Source: JAHKLT01 sp046197865
GTDB lineage: Archaea > Methanobacteriota > Methanobacteria > Methanobacteriales > Methanobacteriaceae
DNA: 64,000 nt
Assembly (NCBI RefSeq): GCF_046197865.1
Contig: NZ_CP166990.1
Location: 806,001-870,000 of the forward strand
Direction of reading: 5' to 3'
Below are positions 20,723 to 29,181 of the stretch, one piece after another (position 1 is the first letter of the stretch; every line of letters starts with the position of its first letter). The position numbers and the translations under genes are program-made. The notes below the pieces were generated by a model. The model ran no database searches, was not told where the DNA came from, and saw only the letters and a program-made list of their open reading frames with translations.

Positions 20723-21760
20723 ATGAAATATATTATTGAAACAGAAGATTTAACCAAAAAATATGGTGATTTTACTGCTGTTAATTCATTAAATATGAAA
20801 ATTCCAAGAAAATCAATTTTTGGAATGCTTGGACCAAATGGTGCAGGTAAAACAACCACTATAAAAATGCTTACATGTCTTGCTTATCCAACATCTGGAA
20901 CAGCTAAAGTTTCAGGTTATGATATTAAGGATAATCCAAATGAAGTAAGAGATACATTAGGTATGGTTCCACAACATGTTAGTTTATATAAAGATTTAAC
21001 AGTTATGGAAAATTCCCAATTATGTGCTGATTTTTATGGTGTTAATCCAGATGTTAAAGATGATAGGATAAATGATTTAATGGAACTTGTTGATATTAAA
21101 TATGCAAAAGATAAAAGAGTAGGACAGTTATCTGGTGGTCAAAAACAAAAAGCATCACTTGTTGCTAGTTTAGTTCACAGACCAGATATTTTATTTTTAG
21201 ATGAACCTACTATTGGTCTTGATCCTACTACAAAAAGAATTTTATGGGAATTAATTGAAGATTTAAATAATAGTGGTCATACTATAATCTTATGTTCACA
21301 TGATATGCATGAAGTTGATATGTTGTGTGATTATGTTGGTATTATTAATACTGGAAATTTAGTTGCATATGATAGTCCAAGAGGATTAAAAGATATTCTA
21401 CTTAGTGAAGAAAAAGAAAGTGCAAATCTTAAAAATTCATTATCTGATGTTCATAAAGAAGGAGATAGTTCATCTAATAATGGTTTTTATTATAAAAAAC
21501 TTTCATTTTTATTAGATAATTCATCTGATGAGTTGATTTCAAAAATTAAAAACTTAGAATATGTTCATGATTTAGAAATATCAAAGCAAGGTAGAGTAGC
21601 TTTAGATATAAATAAATTTAATGAACTAGCTATTAATGAAATTATTAAAACAGTTATTGATAATGGAGGAATAATCTCTTCTATAGATTCTGAGGAACCA
21701 TCACTTGAAGATGTTTTTATTAAAGTAACTTCAGAAGCAAATAAAGGAGATAGAGCTTAG
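20723..21760 (+). CDS. ABC exporter ATP-binding protein (DrrA/CcmA type)
   Basis: 345-residue nucleotide-binding subunit. Walker A GPNGAGKT at 37-44, Q-loop MVPQH near 81-85, signature LSGGQ at 136-140, Walker B ILFLDEP ending at 162 with catalytic Glu161, D-loop and His193 in CSHDMHE. All catalytic elements are intact. A ~110-residue C-terminal extension with a SLEDVF-like motif is usual for drug-exporter ATPases of this class. It is 8 bases before the permease gene and clearly works with it at the cytoplasmic membrane. Preceded by AGAGGT. Confidence 0.93.
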   Translation: MKYIIETEDLTKKYGDFTAVNSLNMKIPRKSIFGMLGPNGAGKTTTIKMLTCLAYPTSGTAKVSGYDIKDNPNEVRDTLGMVPQHVSLYKDLTVMENSQLCADFYGVNPDVKDDRINDLMELVDIKYAKDKRVGQLSGGQKQKASLVASLVHRPDILFLDEPTIGLDPTTKRILWELIEDLNNSGHTIILCSHDMHEVDMLCDYVGIINTGNLVAYDSPRGLKDILLSEEKESANLKNSLSDVHKEGDSSSNNGFYYKKLSFLLDNSSDELISKIKNLEYVHDLEISKQGRVALDINKFNELAINEIIKTVIDNGGIISSIDSEEPSLEDVFIKVTSEANKGDRA

Positions 21761-21768
21761 GTGGTAAT

Positions 21769-22929
21769 ATGGTTGAAACAAAAAAGATTTGGTGGATGGT
21801 TAAAAAAGAATGGTTAAGTTTAAAAAGACATCCTGCTCGCCTATTTTCAATTTTAGTATTTCCTATCATAATGATTCTACTTTTTGGTTATGGTATGGGT
21901 GGAGAACTTACTGATTTACCTGTTGTAATTGTCTCACAAAGTGAAGGAAATTTAACTGATGCAACTATTGATATTTTTGAATCTACAAAAATCTATAAAG
22001 TTACAGAAGTAACATCAGATATTAATCATGGAAAAGAATTAGTTGATTCGGGTCAAGTTAAAGGAGCTATTATTCTACCATCGAATTATGATGATCCTAC
22101 GAATCTTCAAAAGTCGGTAACATTTTACTTGGATTCTTCAGATCAAATGGCAAGTCAAACATTAATACCTTCTACTCAAGCAATTTTCCAAAATATTGCA
22201 TTAGAACAAACATCTGAAATGTCTTCTGCTCTTACAACAGAAAGTGCTAGTATGCAACCATCACTTAGTAACTCAATTGATTCATTTAAATCATTAATTA
22301 CTGTTCATATAAATAAAATATATGGTGATATTAAATATATTGACTTTTTAGTTCCTGCTGTACTTGGTATGACTATAATGATGTCTTGTATGATGGGAAT
22401 GGGTGCATCAATTGCAGGAGAACGTGAAACTGGAGAACTAGCTAGATTATTCATGACACCTACTAGTGTTGCAACTGTTATTGGAGGTAAAATTGTAGGT
22501 AAGCTATCAGTTGAACTTATAAGGGCTTTGATATTATTGTTTGCAGCTATTATATTATTTGGTGCTACAGTAAAAGGCGGAATATTCCAAACAATTTTGG
22601 TTTTAATGATTGGAGCATTATGTTTTGTTGGTTTTGGTATTATGATGAGTTCAAGAGCACAAAATCAAGAAGATTATTCTCAAATGGTCATGCCTTTTAG
22701 TATGCCAATGATGTTTGTATCAGGTGTTTTCTATCCTGTTGAGACTATGCCGTGGATTTTCCAAAAAATAGCTTATATTTTCCCACTCACATATTTAAAT
22801 GATGCTATGAGAGGGATAATGTTAAAAGGTCAAAGTTTAGGTGATATATGGGTAGATTTAGCAGTTTTATTATTGTTTACACTATTTTTCTTTATTGTTG
22901 GTGTTAAAAAATTCGATAGAGATGTTTAA
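21769..22929 (+). CDS. ABC-2 type exporter permease
   Basis: 386-residue membrane subunit. One N-terminal helix (around residues 25-45), a large extracytoplasmic segment of ~150 residues, then five hydrophobic helices. The cytoplasmic motif GERETGELARLFMTPTS between the second and third helices is diagnostic of the ABC-2/DrrB-like permeases. Partner of the ATPase immediately upstream; together with padR they form a three-gene regulated efflux operon. Substrate unknown. Confidence 0.92.
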   Translation: MVETKKIWWMVKKEWLSLKRHPARLFSILVFPIIMILLFGYGMGGELTDLPVVIVSQSEGNLTDATIDIFESTKIYKVTEVTSDINHGKELVDSGQVKGAIILPSNYDDPTNLQKSVTFYLDSSDQMASQTLIPSTQAIFQNIALEQTSEMSSALTTESASMQPSLSNSIDSFKSLITVHINKIYGDIKYIDFLVPAVLGMTIMMSCMMGMGASIAGERETGELARLFMTPTSVATVIGGKIVGKLSVELIRALILLFAAIILFGATVKGGIFQTILVLMIGALCFVGFGIMMSSRAQNQEDYSQMVMPFSMPMMFVSGVFYPVETMPWIFQKIAYIFPLTYLNDAMRGIMLKGQSLGDIWVDLAVLLLFTLFFFIVGVKKFDRDV

Positions 22930-23427
22930 AAATAGAAAATTTATTTTTTCTATTAATTTTTATTTTTAACACAGATTTTTATTATAATTTTATGGTATTA
23001 AATAAAATTATTTTTTAGTTTTATTATTGTTTTTATTTTGATTATTGATTTAATAATGGATAATTGTTTTTTAATAAAACGTAGTATTTTATATACTATT
23101 TAATACAAATTATAATTTGTAATTGATTAATGAATATTTTCATGATATTTTAGAGGGATTTGATTTATTATTTGATTAAAAAATTCTTTTTACAATAATG
23201 TTGATGTGAAAGCCAAATACAGTATTTTAAAAGAAACTATCTGAAGAAAAAACCTTTTAAAAAATAAATAGTTTAATCAATTATGTACTGTGCAAGAAAC
23301 GAGAATTCAAGCTTGTGTTACTATGGTTTATAAAAGTTATTTAAACAAGAAAAAAACCAATAAACATTTTAAACACAAATTAAAAAAATAATTATTGGAC
23401 AGTTTCATTTAAATAATAGGTGAAAAT
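22930..23427. other. Gene-free interval holding a degraded TnpB element
   Basis: 498 bases without an intact gene. The first ~240 bases are AT-rich and featureless to my eye. From about 23173 the DNA matches parts of the TnpB element at 48014-49567 (listed separately). The HEPN module begins just after the element's right end. Confidence 0.7.
23173..23405 (+). mobile_element. Internally deleted remnant of the TnpB element
   Basis: Two blocks align by eye with the complete element. 23173-23219 resembles tnpB around 48888-48934 (for example 20 of 22 bases over TAATGxTGAxGTGAAAGCCAAA). 23282-23405 matches 49442-49566, the last codons of tnpB and the right terminal repeat AATTATTGGACAG. About 500 bp of tnpB in between are gone, as is the left end. 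The reading frame is broken, so no TnpB protein is made. What survives best is the 3' end, the region that in TnpB systems specifies the guide RNA scaffold. Confidence 0.8.
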
Positions 23428-23904
23428 ATGCCGGAATATGGTGAAGAAGATTTAGTTTTTAAATATGATGGTATTAAATTTACTATTGATGATGTATTAA
23501 ATTCAATAACTTTTCCAAATTTACATTTTAACTCTCAATTTCCTAAGAATGTTTTTGTTGCTAATTATAATATTGTTCTTAGTTATTGGCAATATATATC
23601 ATTGATGTATGATATTATAAATCCTGAAGATGTTAAAAAATTTATTTCAGAACACGAAGATGATTTAAAATCACTGATATCTAATATTCCATTTTTTGTT
23701 AAAAAAGAGTTTCCTAATGATATAATTTCTTTAGAATTAATTAAAGATCCAGATGTTGATAAAAAATTACTTAGAGCATATATTCATACTAGTGTTTCTC
23801 CAACTGAAGCAATAGAAAAATTAGATATAATTGATGATTTAAGTTCTGAAATTGAAACTATTGATACATTAGATTCTTTTTTATTAAATGTGGAGTTTGA
23901 ATAA
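23428..23904 (+). CDS. Hypothetical protein, partner of HEPN protein
   Basis: 158 residues, acidic, mostly helical in appearance, no signal peptide or membrane segment, no motif I recognise. Contains FPNLHFNSQFPKN near residue 30 and an aromatic stretch SYWQYISLMYDI. Its stop codon is directly followed by the ATG of the HEPN gene, so the two are almost certainly co-translated and may act as a pair. AGGTGA lies just upstream of the ATG. Toxin-antitoxin or defence partner is an inference from the neighbour only. Confidence 0.7.
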   Translation: MPEYGEEDLVFKYDGIKFTIDDVLNSITFPNLHFNSQFPKNVFVANYNIVLSYWQYISLMYDIINPEDVKKFISEHEDDLKSLISNIPFFVKKEFPNDIISLELIKDPDVDKKLLRAYIHTSVSPTEAIEKLDIIDDLSSEIETIDTLDSFLLNVEFE

Positions 23905-24315
23905 ATGGCTTTTGATTGGAAAGATTATCATATTCTTGCTGATGAATTAGAATCTTCTAATTGCGATGCTAAAAAAAGAACATCAATAAATAGGTCTTAT
24001 TACTCTGCATATTGTGTTGCTAGAGATTTGTTAATTGATAATGGTGCTTATGTTGATGCAAATAATAAAGAAATTATTAATAGTGCCACATCAAAAGCTC
24101 ATTCTGAAGTTAAAAATACATATAAAGATTTATCTTTTCATTGTAAAAGAGGAGATAAAAATCTCGGATTACAAATTTTTAAAAGATTAAATCGTTTAAG
24201 AGATAAAAGAAACATGGTTGATTATCAAAAATCCTTTTCAAATTTGCAATTTGAGGCCAACAAATGTCTTATTGACTCTAAATTTGTTTTAGATAATGTT
24301 GAAAATTTTTTATAA
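23905..24315 (+). CDS. HEPN domain protein
   Basis: 136 residues fitting the HEPN four-helix fold: an early helix with INRSYYSAYCVARDLL (residues 28-43) and a late helix with LRDKRNMVDY (98-107). The spacing and the R-x-YY...LR-x2-R-N-x2-DY signature match small stand-alone HEPN proteins. The strict RNase motif R-x4-6-H is not present (Asp/Tyr in the last position), so nuclease activity is uncertain. Starts immediately after the stop of the 158-residue gene. Such pairs are often toxin-antitoxin or defence modules; that function is inferred. Confidence 0.75.
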   Translation: MAFDWKDYHILADELESSNCDAKKRTSINRSYYSAYCVARDLLIDNGAYVDANNKEIINSATSKAHSEVKNTYKDLSFHCKRGDKNLGLQIFKRLNRLRDKRNMVDYQKSFSNLQFEANKCLIDSKFVLDNVENFL

Positions 24316-24523
24316 ATAATTATTTTTAGTTTTTTATTAATTTAATTATATTTCTTTAAATTATATATTATCATTAAATTGTAGTGAAATTATATAATTA
24401 GATTGAAATTTGTTTTTTGTATGCGATAAATTAGAATATTATTTATACTATTAACAATTAAAACTTAATTACTTAGTTAACGTATATTATCAAATTTTTT
24501 TATTAGGTATATTGGGGAATTAT

Positions 24524-24819
24524 ATGGTTGAAAAAGGTATAGGTTATGATAAAACTGTAGAATATTTTCTTACTTCTATTCAATACATTGGAAATCATTT
24601 AAAGTATTTATCTAAAAAATACGGATTAGGGAATGTATCTTTTGAAAAAAATATCATGAAGATATTTGTAAACAGTTTTTCTTTATTGAGATTCCTGAAA
24701 ATTTTTCTATTGATGAAGTAAATGATATTTAGGATAAGTTAATTATTGAAACTAGAAATTTTTCTATTGAACATAATATTTATGATTCATTTAGAAATAT
24801 TACAATTGCACTACTCTAA
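24524..24819 (+). pseudogene. Decayed upstream partner of the second HEPN module
   Basis: ATG at 24524 has GGGG 7 bases upstream and opens a helical reading frame (TSIQYIGNHLKYLSKKYG). Around 24650 the sensible frame shifts: the other frame continues HEDICKQFFFIEIPENFSID, meets TAG at 24730-24732 and a final TAA at 24817-24819. At least one frameshift and one nonsense change make it a pseudogene. It is not obviously homologous to the intact 158-residue partner of the first module. Confidence 0.6.
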
Positions 24820-24841
24820 TTTTTTAAATTGGAGGGATATT

Positions 24842-25265
24842 ATTACTTTAGATATTAAAAATTATCCTCAATATCAACTTAGCATTTTTACAATGCATTT
24901 ATATAATAATGGGCATATATTAATTCCTAAAAATTGCGAAACTCGTTGTATAGATAGTACTATTATTAATAGAGCTTATTATGCTTCATTTTTATATTGT
25001 AAAGAATGGTTAGAAGATACTGATCCAAATTTTAGAATCAGACCTAAAATAGCTTTTGATTTTGATGAAAAATATGTTACAGAACATGAACAAGTTTTAT
25101 TTGAATTAAAATGTAAGAATCTATTAGTATATAATAAATTAAGTTCATTAAAAGAATATAGAAGAGTAGCAGATTATGAACCTTACTGAAATAGAAAATG
25201 ATACAGTTAAATTTTCAATAGCTGCTTTAAAGTATTTTTTCACAAGCCTTAAATTCAGTCCTTGA
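24842..25265 (+). pseudogene. HEPN domain protein, frameshifted near its end
   Basis: The frame contains INRAYYASFLYCKEWLE and later LSSLKEYRRVADYEP, the same two HEPN helices as in the gene at 23905. The open frame stops at 25187-25189, but dropping one base near 25185 lets it continue as TEIENDTVKFSIAALKYFF to a stop at 25263-25265, a typical last HEPN helix. So a one-base frameshift has truncated it. The start is unclear: GGAGG at 24831-24835 precedes only ATT codons; a longer frame reaches back to ATG 24746. Its upstream partner is also decayed. Confidence 0.6.
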
Positions 25266-25339
25266 TTATTTTTTTGAACCTAATTTTTTTAATTAAAAAA
25301 CTACTTTTATTATTTTTGTCTTATTAGTAAGTAATAACA

Positions 25340-25347
25340 TTTATATA
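25340..25347 (+). promoter_or_regulatory. TATA box of the eha operon
   Basis: TTTATATA is centred about 27 bases before the ehaA ATG at 25371, so the expected transcription start falls on or next to the start codon. There is no purine-rich ribosome binding site in the bases before the ATG. A leaderless mRNA is the simplest reading. Confidence 0.55.
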
Positions 25348-25370
25348 TTTTTATAAGTAAATATTATCTC

Positions 25371-25697
25371 ATGATTGTGGGAATTAATAATGTAGATATT
25401 TTAATAAATTATCTTTTAGCTATTTTCATATCTATTGTTGTAGCTTATTTATTAAAAGTTCCATTATTGCCGGATAAGCCATATAGGTTTTCATTTAAAA
25501 AGAGCGCTTTATTTCCAACACCTATTTTTGCTTTAGGCTTTTTATCATTTTGTTTTGCACTTGATTTTTATTATATTCTAGATACTCATGTGTTAGGACT
25601 TTTAATTGGAATTTTTACAGGTTTTTTTATTAAATATATTTTTGATTTTTTATTCCCAGGACCTCCTGAAACTGATAATGGAGGGGATGCATTATGA
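25371..25697 (+). CDS. ehaA: Energy-converting hydrogenase A subunit A
   Basis: 108-residue integral membrane protein with three hydrophobic segments (about 8-28, 48-68, 72-95) and a hydrophilic loop LLPDKPYRFSFKK. It heads a run whose order (small membrane proteins, then NiFe small and large subunits, then polyferredoxins) matches the eha operon described from Methanothermobacter; identification rests on this order plus its size and topology. No ribosome binding site; probably leaderless. Its stop overlaps the ehaB start (ATGA). Confidence 0.8.
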   Translation: MIVGINNVDILINYLLAIFISIVVAYLLKVPLLPDKPYRFSFKKSALFPTPIFALGFLSFCFALDFYYILDTHVLGLLIGIFTGFFIKYIFDFLFPGPPETDNGGDAL

Positions 25698-26191
25698 ATA
25701 TAATTATTGGTATTATTTTAGCTACAATAATTACTTGGCTAAACTTTGTGATTATTGATACTTATTTTGGATTACCTGAGCAACCAGGAGTTCAAGGTGC
25801 TAAAACTGTAGGAAGAGCAGTTAAAAAACGAGGAGGAGATATTGCTGGAGGTTACTTCCAAGGAAATATCTTATGTTCTCCTGATGCTTCTGCAGGCACT
25901 TTACTTTCTGCTATTGGTTATTTTCTTTTAGGTATTGAAGGAGCATTTATTGCAGTATTATTCGTTTATATTGGTAATAGATTATGTGCTGATCCAGGAT
26001 ATGCTGGTACGATTGGTGCTTTAGCTATGACAATTATTATATTTTTATGTTCATTTGTATCAATTGAACCTGAAATGTTTATTGTTGGTATTGTTATAGC
26101 TATTACAACTATTCAAGGAATTGATCATCCAACAGCATCTAAAATTTTAGGTAAAATAGCTTATAAGTTTAATAGACATGCTAAAGAGTGA
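25694..26191 (+). CDS. ehaB: Energy-converting hydrogenase A subunit B
   Basis: 165-residue membrane protein with about four to five hydrophobic helices. The first is followed by a hydrophilic, glycine-rich stretch GVQGAKTVGRAVKKRGGD (about residues 34-52) likely facing the cytoplasm, and later GNRLCADPGYAGTIGAL. Overlaps ehaA by four bases. Part of the ion-translocating membrane arm by position; no catalytic motif of its own is seen. Confidence 0.8.
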   Translation: MNIIIGIILATIITWLNFVIIDTYFGLPEQPGVQGAKTVGRAVKKRGGDIAGGYFQGNILCSPDASAGTLLSAIGYFLLGIEGAFIAVLFVYIGNRLCADPGYAGTIGALAMTIIIFLCSFVSIEPEMFIVGIVIAITTIQGIDHPTASKILGKIAYKFNRHAKE

Positions 26192-26195
26192 CTAT

Positions 26196-26447
26196 ATGTA
26201 TTTGGAGATTATCGGCTTTATTATTGTAATAATGGCCTTAAGAGCATTAATAACTAAAAATAGGTCTGAAAGATTACTATATCTTAATGTTATAGATTTT
26301 GGAATATCAGCAATTATTGCATTGTATATTAATACTCCATTTGCTCTTATAATAGCTGCAACTTTCTTTATTTGTTCCACTATAAGTACTAATGCTATTG
26401 CTTATAGTTTAAATAGATTAAATGACGAAATATTGGTTGAAAAATAG
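26196..26447 (+). CDS. ehaC: Energy-converting hydrogenase A subunit C
   Basis: 83-residue protein with three hydrophobic helices. I place the start at ATG 26196, just after the ehaB stop, with AGAGTGA (26185-26191) as ribosome binding site; an upstream in-frame ATG at 26178 would overlap ehaB and add six hydrophilic residues. Resembles small MrpC/F or NuoK-like subunits in size and topology. Identified by operon position. Confidence 0.75.
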   Translation: MYLEIIGFIIVIMALRALITKNRSERLLYLNVIDFGISAIIALYINTPFALIIAATFFICSTISTNAIAYSLNRLNDEILVEK

Positions 26448-26456
26448 GTGTTAATA

Positions 26457-26720
26457 ATGGAATTTATAATGACAATAGTTTCAGTTCTTTTATTACTTAT
26501 TGGGGCTTTTGGAGTAATTTTACTTTCAAAACCTTTAGATAAAATAATAATGTTTTCTATAATGGAAGGAGGGCTTTTTTTAGCTATTGTACAGTTTAAA
26601 TATTTAGATGTTGCATTAATAATTGCACTATTGGGACCTTTATCTGTAATTGTACTATTATTGCCTATTATAAAAATTAATGAAATTAGAAGTAAACAAA
26701 TTCCTAAGGAGGATAACTAA
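26457..26720 (+). CDS. ehaD: Energy-converting hydrogenase A subunit D
   Basis: 87-residue membrane protein with three hydrophobic helices and the segment GLFLAIVQFKYLDVALIIALLGP, similar in style to DUF4040/MrpB-type subunits of ion-pumping hydrogenases. Start ATG 26457 has AGGTG 6 bases upstream; the GTG at 26448 is inside that ribosome binding site. Identified by operon position. Confidence 0.75.
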   Translation: MEFIMTIVSVLLLLIGAFGVILLSKPLDKIIMFSIMEGGLFLAIVQFKYLDVALIIALLGPLSVIVLLLPIIKINEIRSKQIPKEDN

Positions 26721-26980
26721 TGATTGAAATTGATATATTCTTTTATTTAGGAATCTTCTTAGCTATTGTTGGAAGTATTGCTACTGCATGGGGTCCTAAT
26801 GTTCGTGATCCTGTAATTAGAACTTTAAATACTGAAGTAGCTTCTATTGGAATTTCTTTAATTTTATTATCTTATAATCATATGTTAGCTCTTTTAACAT
26901 TAATGGCTACTACTATTGTAATTACTTTAATTTTATTTAGAGCTATTACTCGCCTTGAAGAAATGGGGGCAGATGTATGA
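26720..26980 (+). CDS. ehaE: Energy-converting hydrogenase A subunit E
   Basis: 86-residue membrane protein with three hydrophobic helices, a polar start with WGPNVRDPVIRTLNTEV between the first and second, and an acidic end. The start codon shares one base with the ehaD stop, behind AAGGAGGA, so translation is coupled. Size and topology recall MrpF/G-like subunits; named by its position in the operon. Confidence 0.75.
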   Translation: MIEIDIFFYLGIFLAIVGSIATAWGPNVRDPVIRTLNTEVASIGISLILLSYNHMLALLTLMATTIVITLILFRAITRLEEMGADV

Positions 26981-27564
26981 AAATTGGAGATTTATGGAAT
27001 AGCTTAGCAAATCCTAAAAATGTTCCAAGATTATTTGCTATTATTTTAGGAGCATGTCTCATAGCTGGTTTTTTAATACCTATGGAGTTAAATCCTGATC
27101 AATTATATCCAAGACCTGCTCCTCAATCTCAAGTAGATGAAGGATTAAGTTTAGCTCCTTATGAACGTGGTGGAGAGATTTTAAAAACACCAGGGGAAAT
27201 TAAATCTCAATATCCTGCAACTACTCCATATCTAGGGATGATAACTTCGTATATATCTCCAATTCCTAATTTGATATCTGATTTATCTCCATATTTTGGA
27301 ACTTTAGTTTATTCATCTCCGGGTGGTTTAATTGATGAAGTATTATATTACACTCGTGGTTTTGATACAATTTTAGAATCATCTATATTAATGATGTCTT
27401 TTGTAATTGCTTCATGGTTAGCTATTAATTTTACAATGAATAGAAAAAATGAAACAAAAAATATAAAAAAAGGTTTTAAAAAAGCTATTGATGAATCTAA
27501 TACTGTGGCTAGTGAAATTGAATCTAATAAATGGAAAAATACATTAAATAAAGGTGATGATTAA
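26977..27564 (+). CDS. ehaF: Energy-converting hydrogenase A subunit F
   Basis: 195 residues: an N-terminal hydrophobic helix (about 17-37), a ~100-residue proline- and serine-rich segment probably outside the membrane (PRPAPQSQVDEG...), a second helix (~137-155) and a charged C-terminal tail. The layout resembles the accessory DUF2106-type Eha subunit. Overlaps ehaE by four bases (ATGA) and ehaG by one. Confidence 0.75.
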   Translation: MKIGDLWNSLANPKNVPRLFAIILGACLIAGFLIPMELNPDQLYPRPAPQSQVDEGLSLAPYERGGEILKTPGEIKSQYPATTPYLGMITSYISPIPNLISDLSPYFGTLVYSSPGGLIDEVLYYTRGFDTILESSILMMSFVIASWLAINFTMNRKNETKNIKKGFKKAIDESNTVASEIESNKWKNTLNKGDD

Positions 27565-28247
27565 TGTTTGTCCCTGAATTTGTTCCATCAATTTTTATTT
27601 CAATGTATTTACCTGCAATTTATACTGGGCTTGTTGTAGGATTTATTGGTCTTTTAGCTATTGCAATGGAAAAAAGAGATATACATATTTTAATTTTAAC
27701 AGATATTGTTGGTCTTGCAATGCTTGCTATTGTTGGTGCTGTGGGGACTGATTTAGCTGAAGCTTTAATCTTACCTGGTTTAGTTGTAGAACTTGCTGAA
27801 ATTTTAGCTATTTCTGAGATTTTAATTTCAAGAGAAATGCATAAAATTGAAAAAAGAAATCCAAAACCTAATACATCACTATTTCCATTACCTTTAGTAT
27901 TAGATATGGAAATTATGACTACTGCTTCTAATTTTTTACCTTTAGCTTTAATAACTATGGGAATTCTTTTAACTGGATTTACTGGTGGAGCTGTAGCAGG
28001 TGGAGGAATTCTTTTATATGTAATTACAAGAAAATCAAGAGGATTGCCTATTGTAGTATTTGATTCTCTTAGTGGAGTATCAGGTATATCTTGGTGTTTA
28101 TGGATTATAGGATTTTCATTGTTTTTCATAGCTCCTAATTTATGGCTTTTAAGTTTATTACTTGCAGCTTGTGGATTATTGTTAAAAGTTGCATCTAAAT
28201 TAGGTTTAATTGGAATTTTAATGAGAGAAGAATTTAATAGGGAATAG
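27564..28247 (+). CDS. ehaG: Energy-converting hydrogenase A subunit G
   Basis: 227-residue membrane protein with about six hydrophobic helices, an acidic intramembrane stretch GTDLAEALILPGLVVELAEIL (about 56-76) and a short charged loop EMHKIEKRNPKP. The buried acidic residues could belong to an ion path, which is inference. Start shares one base with the ehaF stop. Named from position and topology. Confidence 0.75.
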   Translation: MFVPEFVPSIFISMYLPAIYTGLVVGFIGLLAIAMEKRDIHILILTDIVGLAMLAIVGAVGTDLAEALILPGLVVELAEILAISEILISREMHKIEKRNPKPNTSLFPLPLVLDMEIMTTASNFLPLALITMGILLTGFTGGAVAGGGILLYVITRKSRGLPIVVFDSLSGVSGISWCLWIIGFSLFFIAPNLWLLSLLLAACGLLLKVASKLGLIGILMREEFNRE

Positions 28248-28261
28248 TGTGAGGAATTAAA

Positions 28262-28942
28262 ATGGATATTGCAAACCTTGGCGGAGATTTATTTGGAGTT
28301 ATTCCTTTAGGGGATATTGTATTATATTTAACTCCTTTTCACTTGTTTATGGCTGTTGTAATGCTATTATTCACATTTTTAATAAGCATTAGTAAAACAG
28401 AAACACAAGTTGAAGCTTCATTTGGTTCACTTGAAGATAAAAAAGTATCTGTAGGTTTATCTGAATTTAAACAACGTAGATTTTTATCAATTATTTGTGG
28501 TATTGCTACAACAGGAGCTATGATTACTGGGGATTTATTTAACTTTACTTTGTTTATGGCTTTAATTGGTATTGTAAATATTGGTATTGTATCTGCTGTT
28601 AAACAAACCAGTGTATTAAATGCAGCATATCAATATGGTCTTATAGCTATGATGTGTAGCTTACCTTTATTTGGTGGTGCAGCTATTATACTTGCATCAA
28701 CTGGTACTTTAAGTTTATTTGAATTAGCTAATTTAACGACCACAAGTCCAATGATGATTTTTGGAGCTATTTTATTGTTAATTGGTATTATGGGGGAATC
28801 AGGTGTTGCTCCATTTTTTGCTACAAAAGCAGAAATGTTTAGAACTGCAGGATCTCCATTTATTGTTATTATCCATTTAAGCTCTTTATTTGTAATTATC
28901 AGAGCTATTGAAATATTATTAATTATTATAAAAGTTATTTAA
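28262..28942 (+). CDS. ehaH: Energy-converting hydrogenase A subunit H (antiporter-like)
   Basis: 226-residue membrane protein with about six helices. GDLFNFTLFMALIGIVNIG and GESGVAPFFATKAEMFRTAGSP resemble the proton-channel part of NuoN/MrpD-type antiporter subunits, with conserved Lys and Glu inside hydrophobic surroundings. Much shorter than full antiporter subunits (~450-500 residues), as expected for Eha where the function is split over small proteins. 14 bases after ehaG. Confidence 0.8.
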   Translation: MDIANLGGDLFGVIPLGDIVLYLTPFHLFMAVVMLLFTFLISISKTETQVEASFGSLEDKKVSVGLSEFKQRRFLSIICGIATTGAMITGDLFNFTLFMALIGIVNIGIVSAVKQTSVLNAAYQYGLIAMMCSLPLFGGAAIILASTGTLSLFELANLTTTSPMMIFGAILLLIGIMGESGVAPFFATKAEMFRTAGSPFIVIIHLSSLFVIIRAIEILLIIIKVI

Positions 28943-28951
28943 GGTGTAAAA

Positions 28952-29167
28952 ATGAATAGAATCAAAATAATTTCATATCTATTGCTAGTTATATCTATCT
29001 TAGCAATTTTATATGCGTTAATATTTAATCCTCCTAGTTGGATTGTATATGCTATAGCTATTGTATTTATACCTTTGTTTATTGCTTCATTTGGAGTTTT
29101 AACTATGGCTAAACCTATTGAAGATGAGAAGGAGGAAAGAGATGAAGAACCATTTATTGGTTATTAA
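28952..29167 (+). CDS. ehaI: Energy-converting hydrogenase A subunit I
   Basis: 71-residue protein with two hydrophobic helices (about 6-25 and 30-52) and a strongly acidic C-terminal tail (DEKEERDEEPF) likely in the cytoplasm. Preceded by AGGTG and nine bases after ehaH. No recognisable catalytic motif; named from position. Confidence 0.72.
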   Translation: MNRIKIISYLLLVISILAILYALIFNPPSWIVYAIAIVFIPLFIASFGVLTMAKPIEDEKEERDEEPFIGY

Positions 29168-29181
29168 TCTTTTATGATACA

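Noticed and set aside
27620..28129. 169-codon minus-strand frame opposite ehaG
   Set aside because: Fully antisense to a well-supported eha gene, no ribosome binding site, composition is that of a reversed membrane protein.
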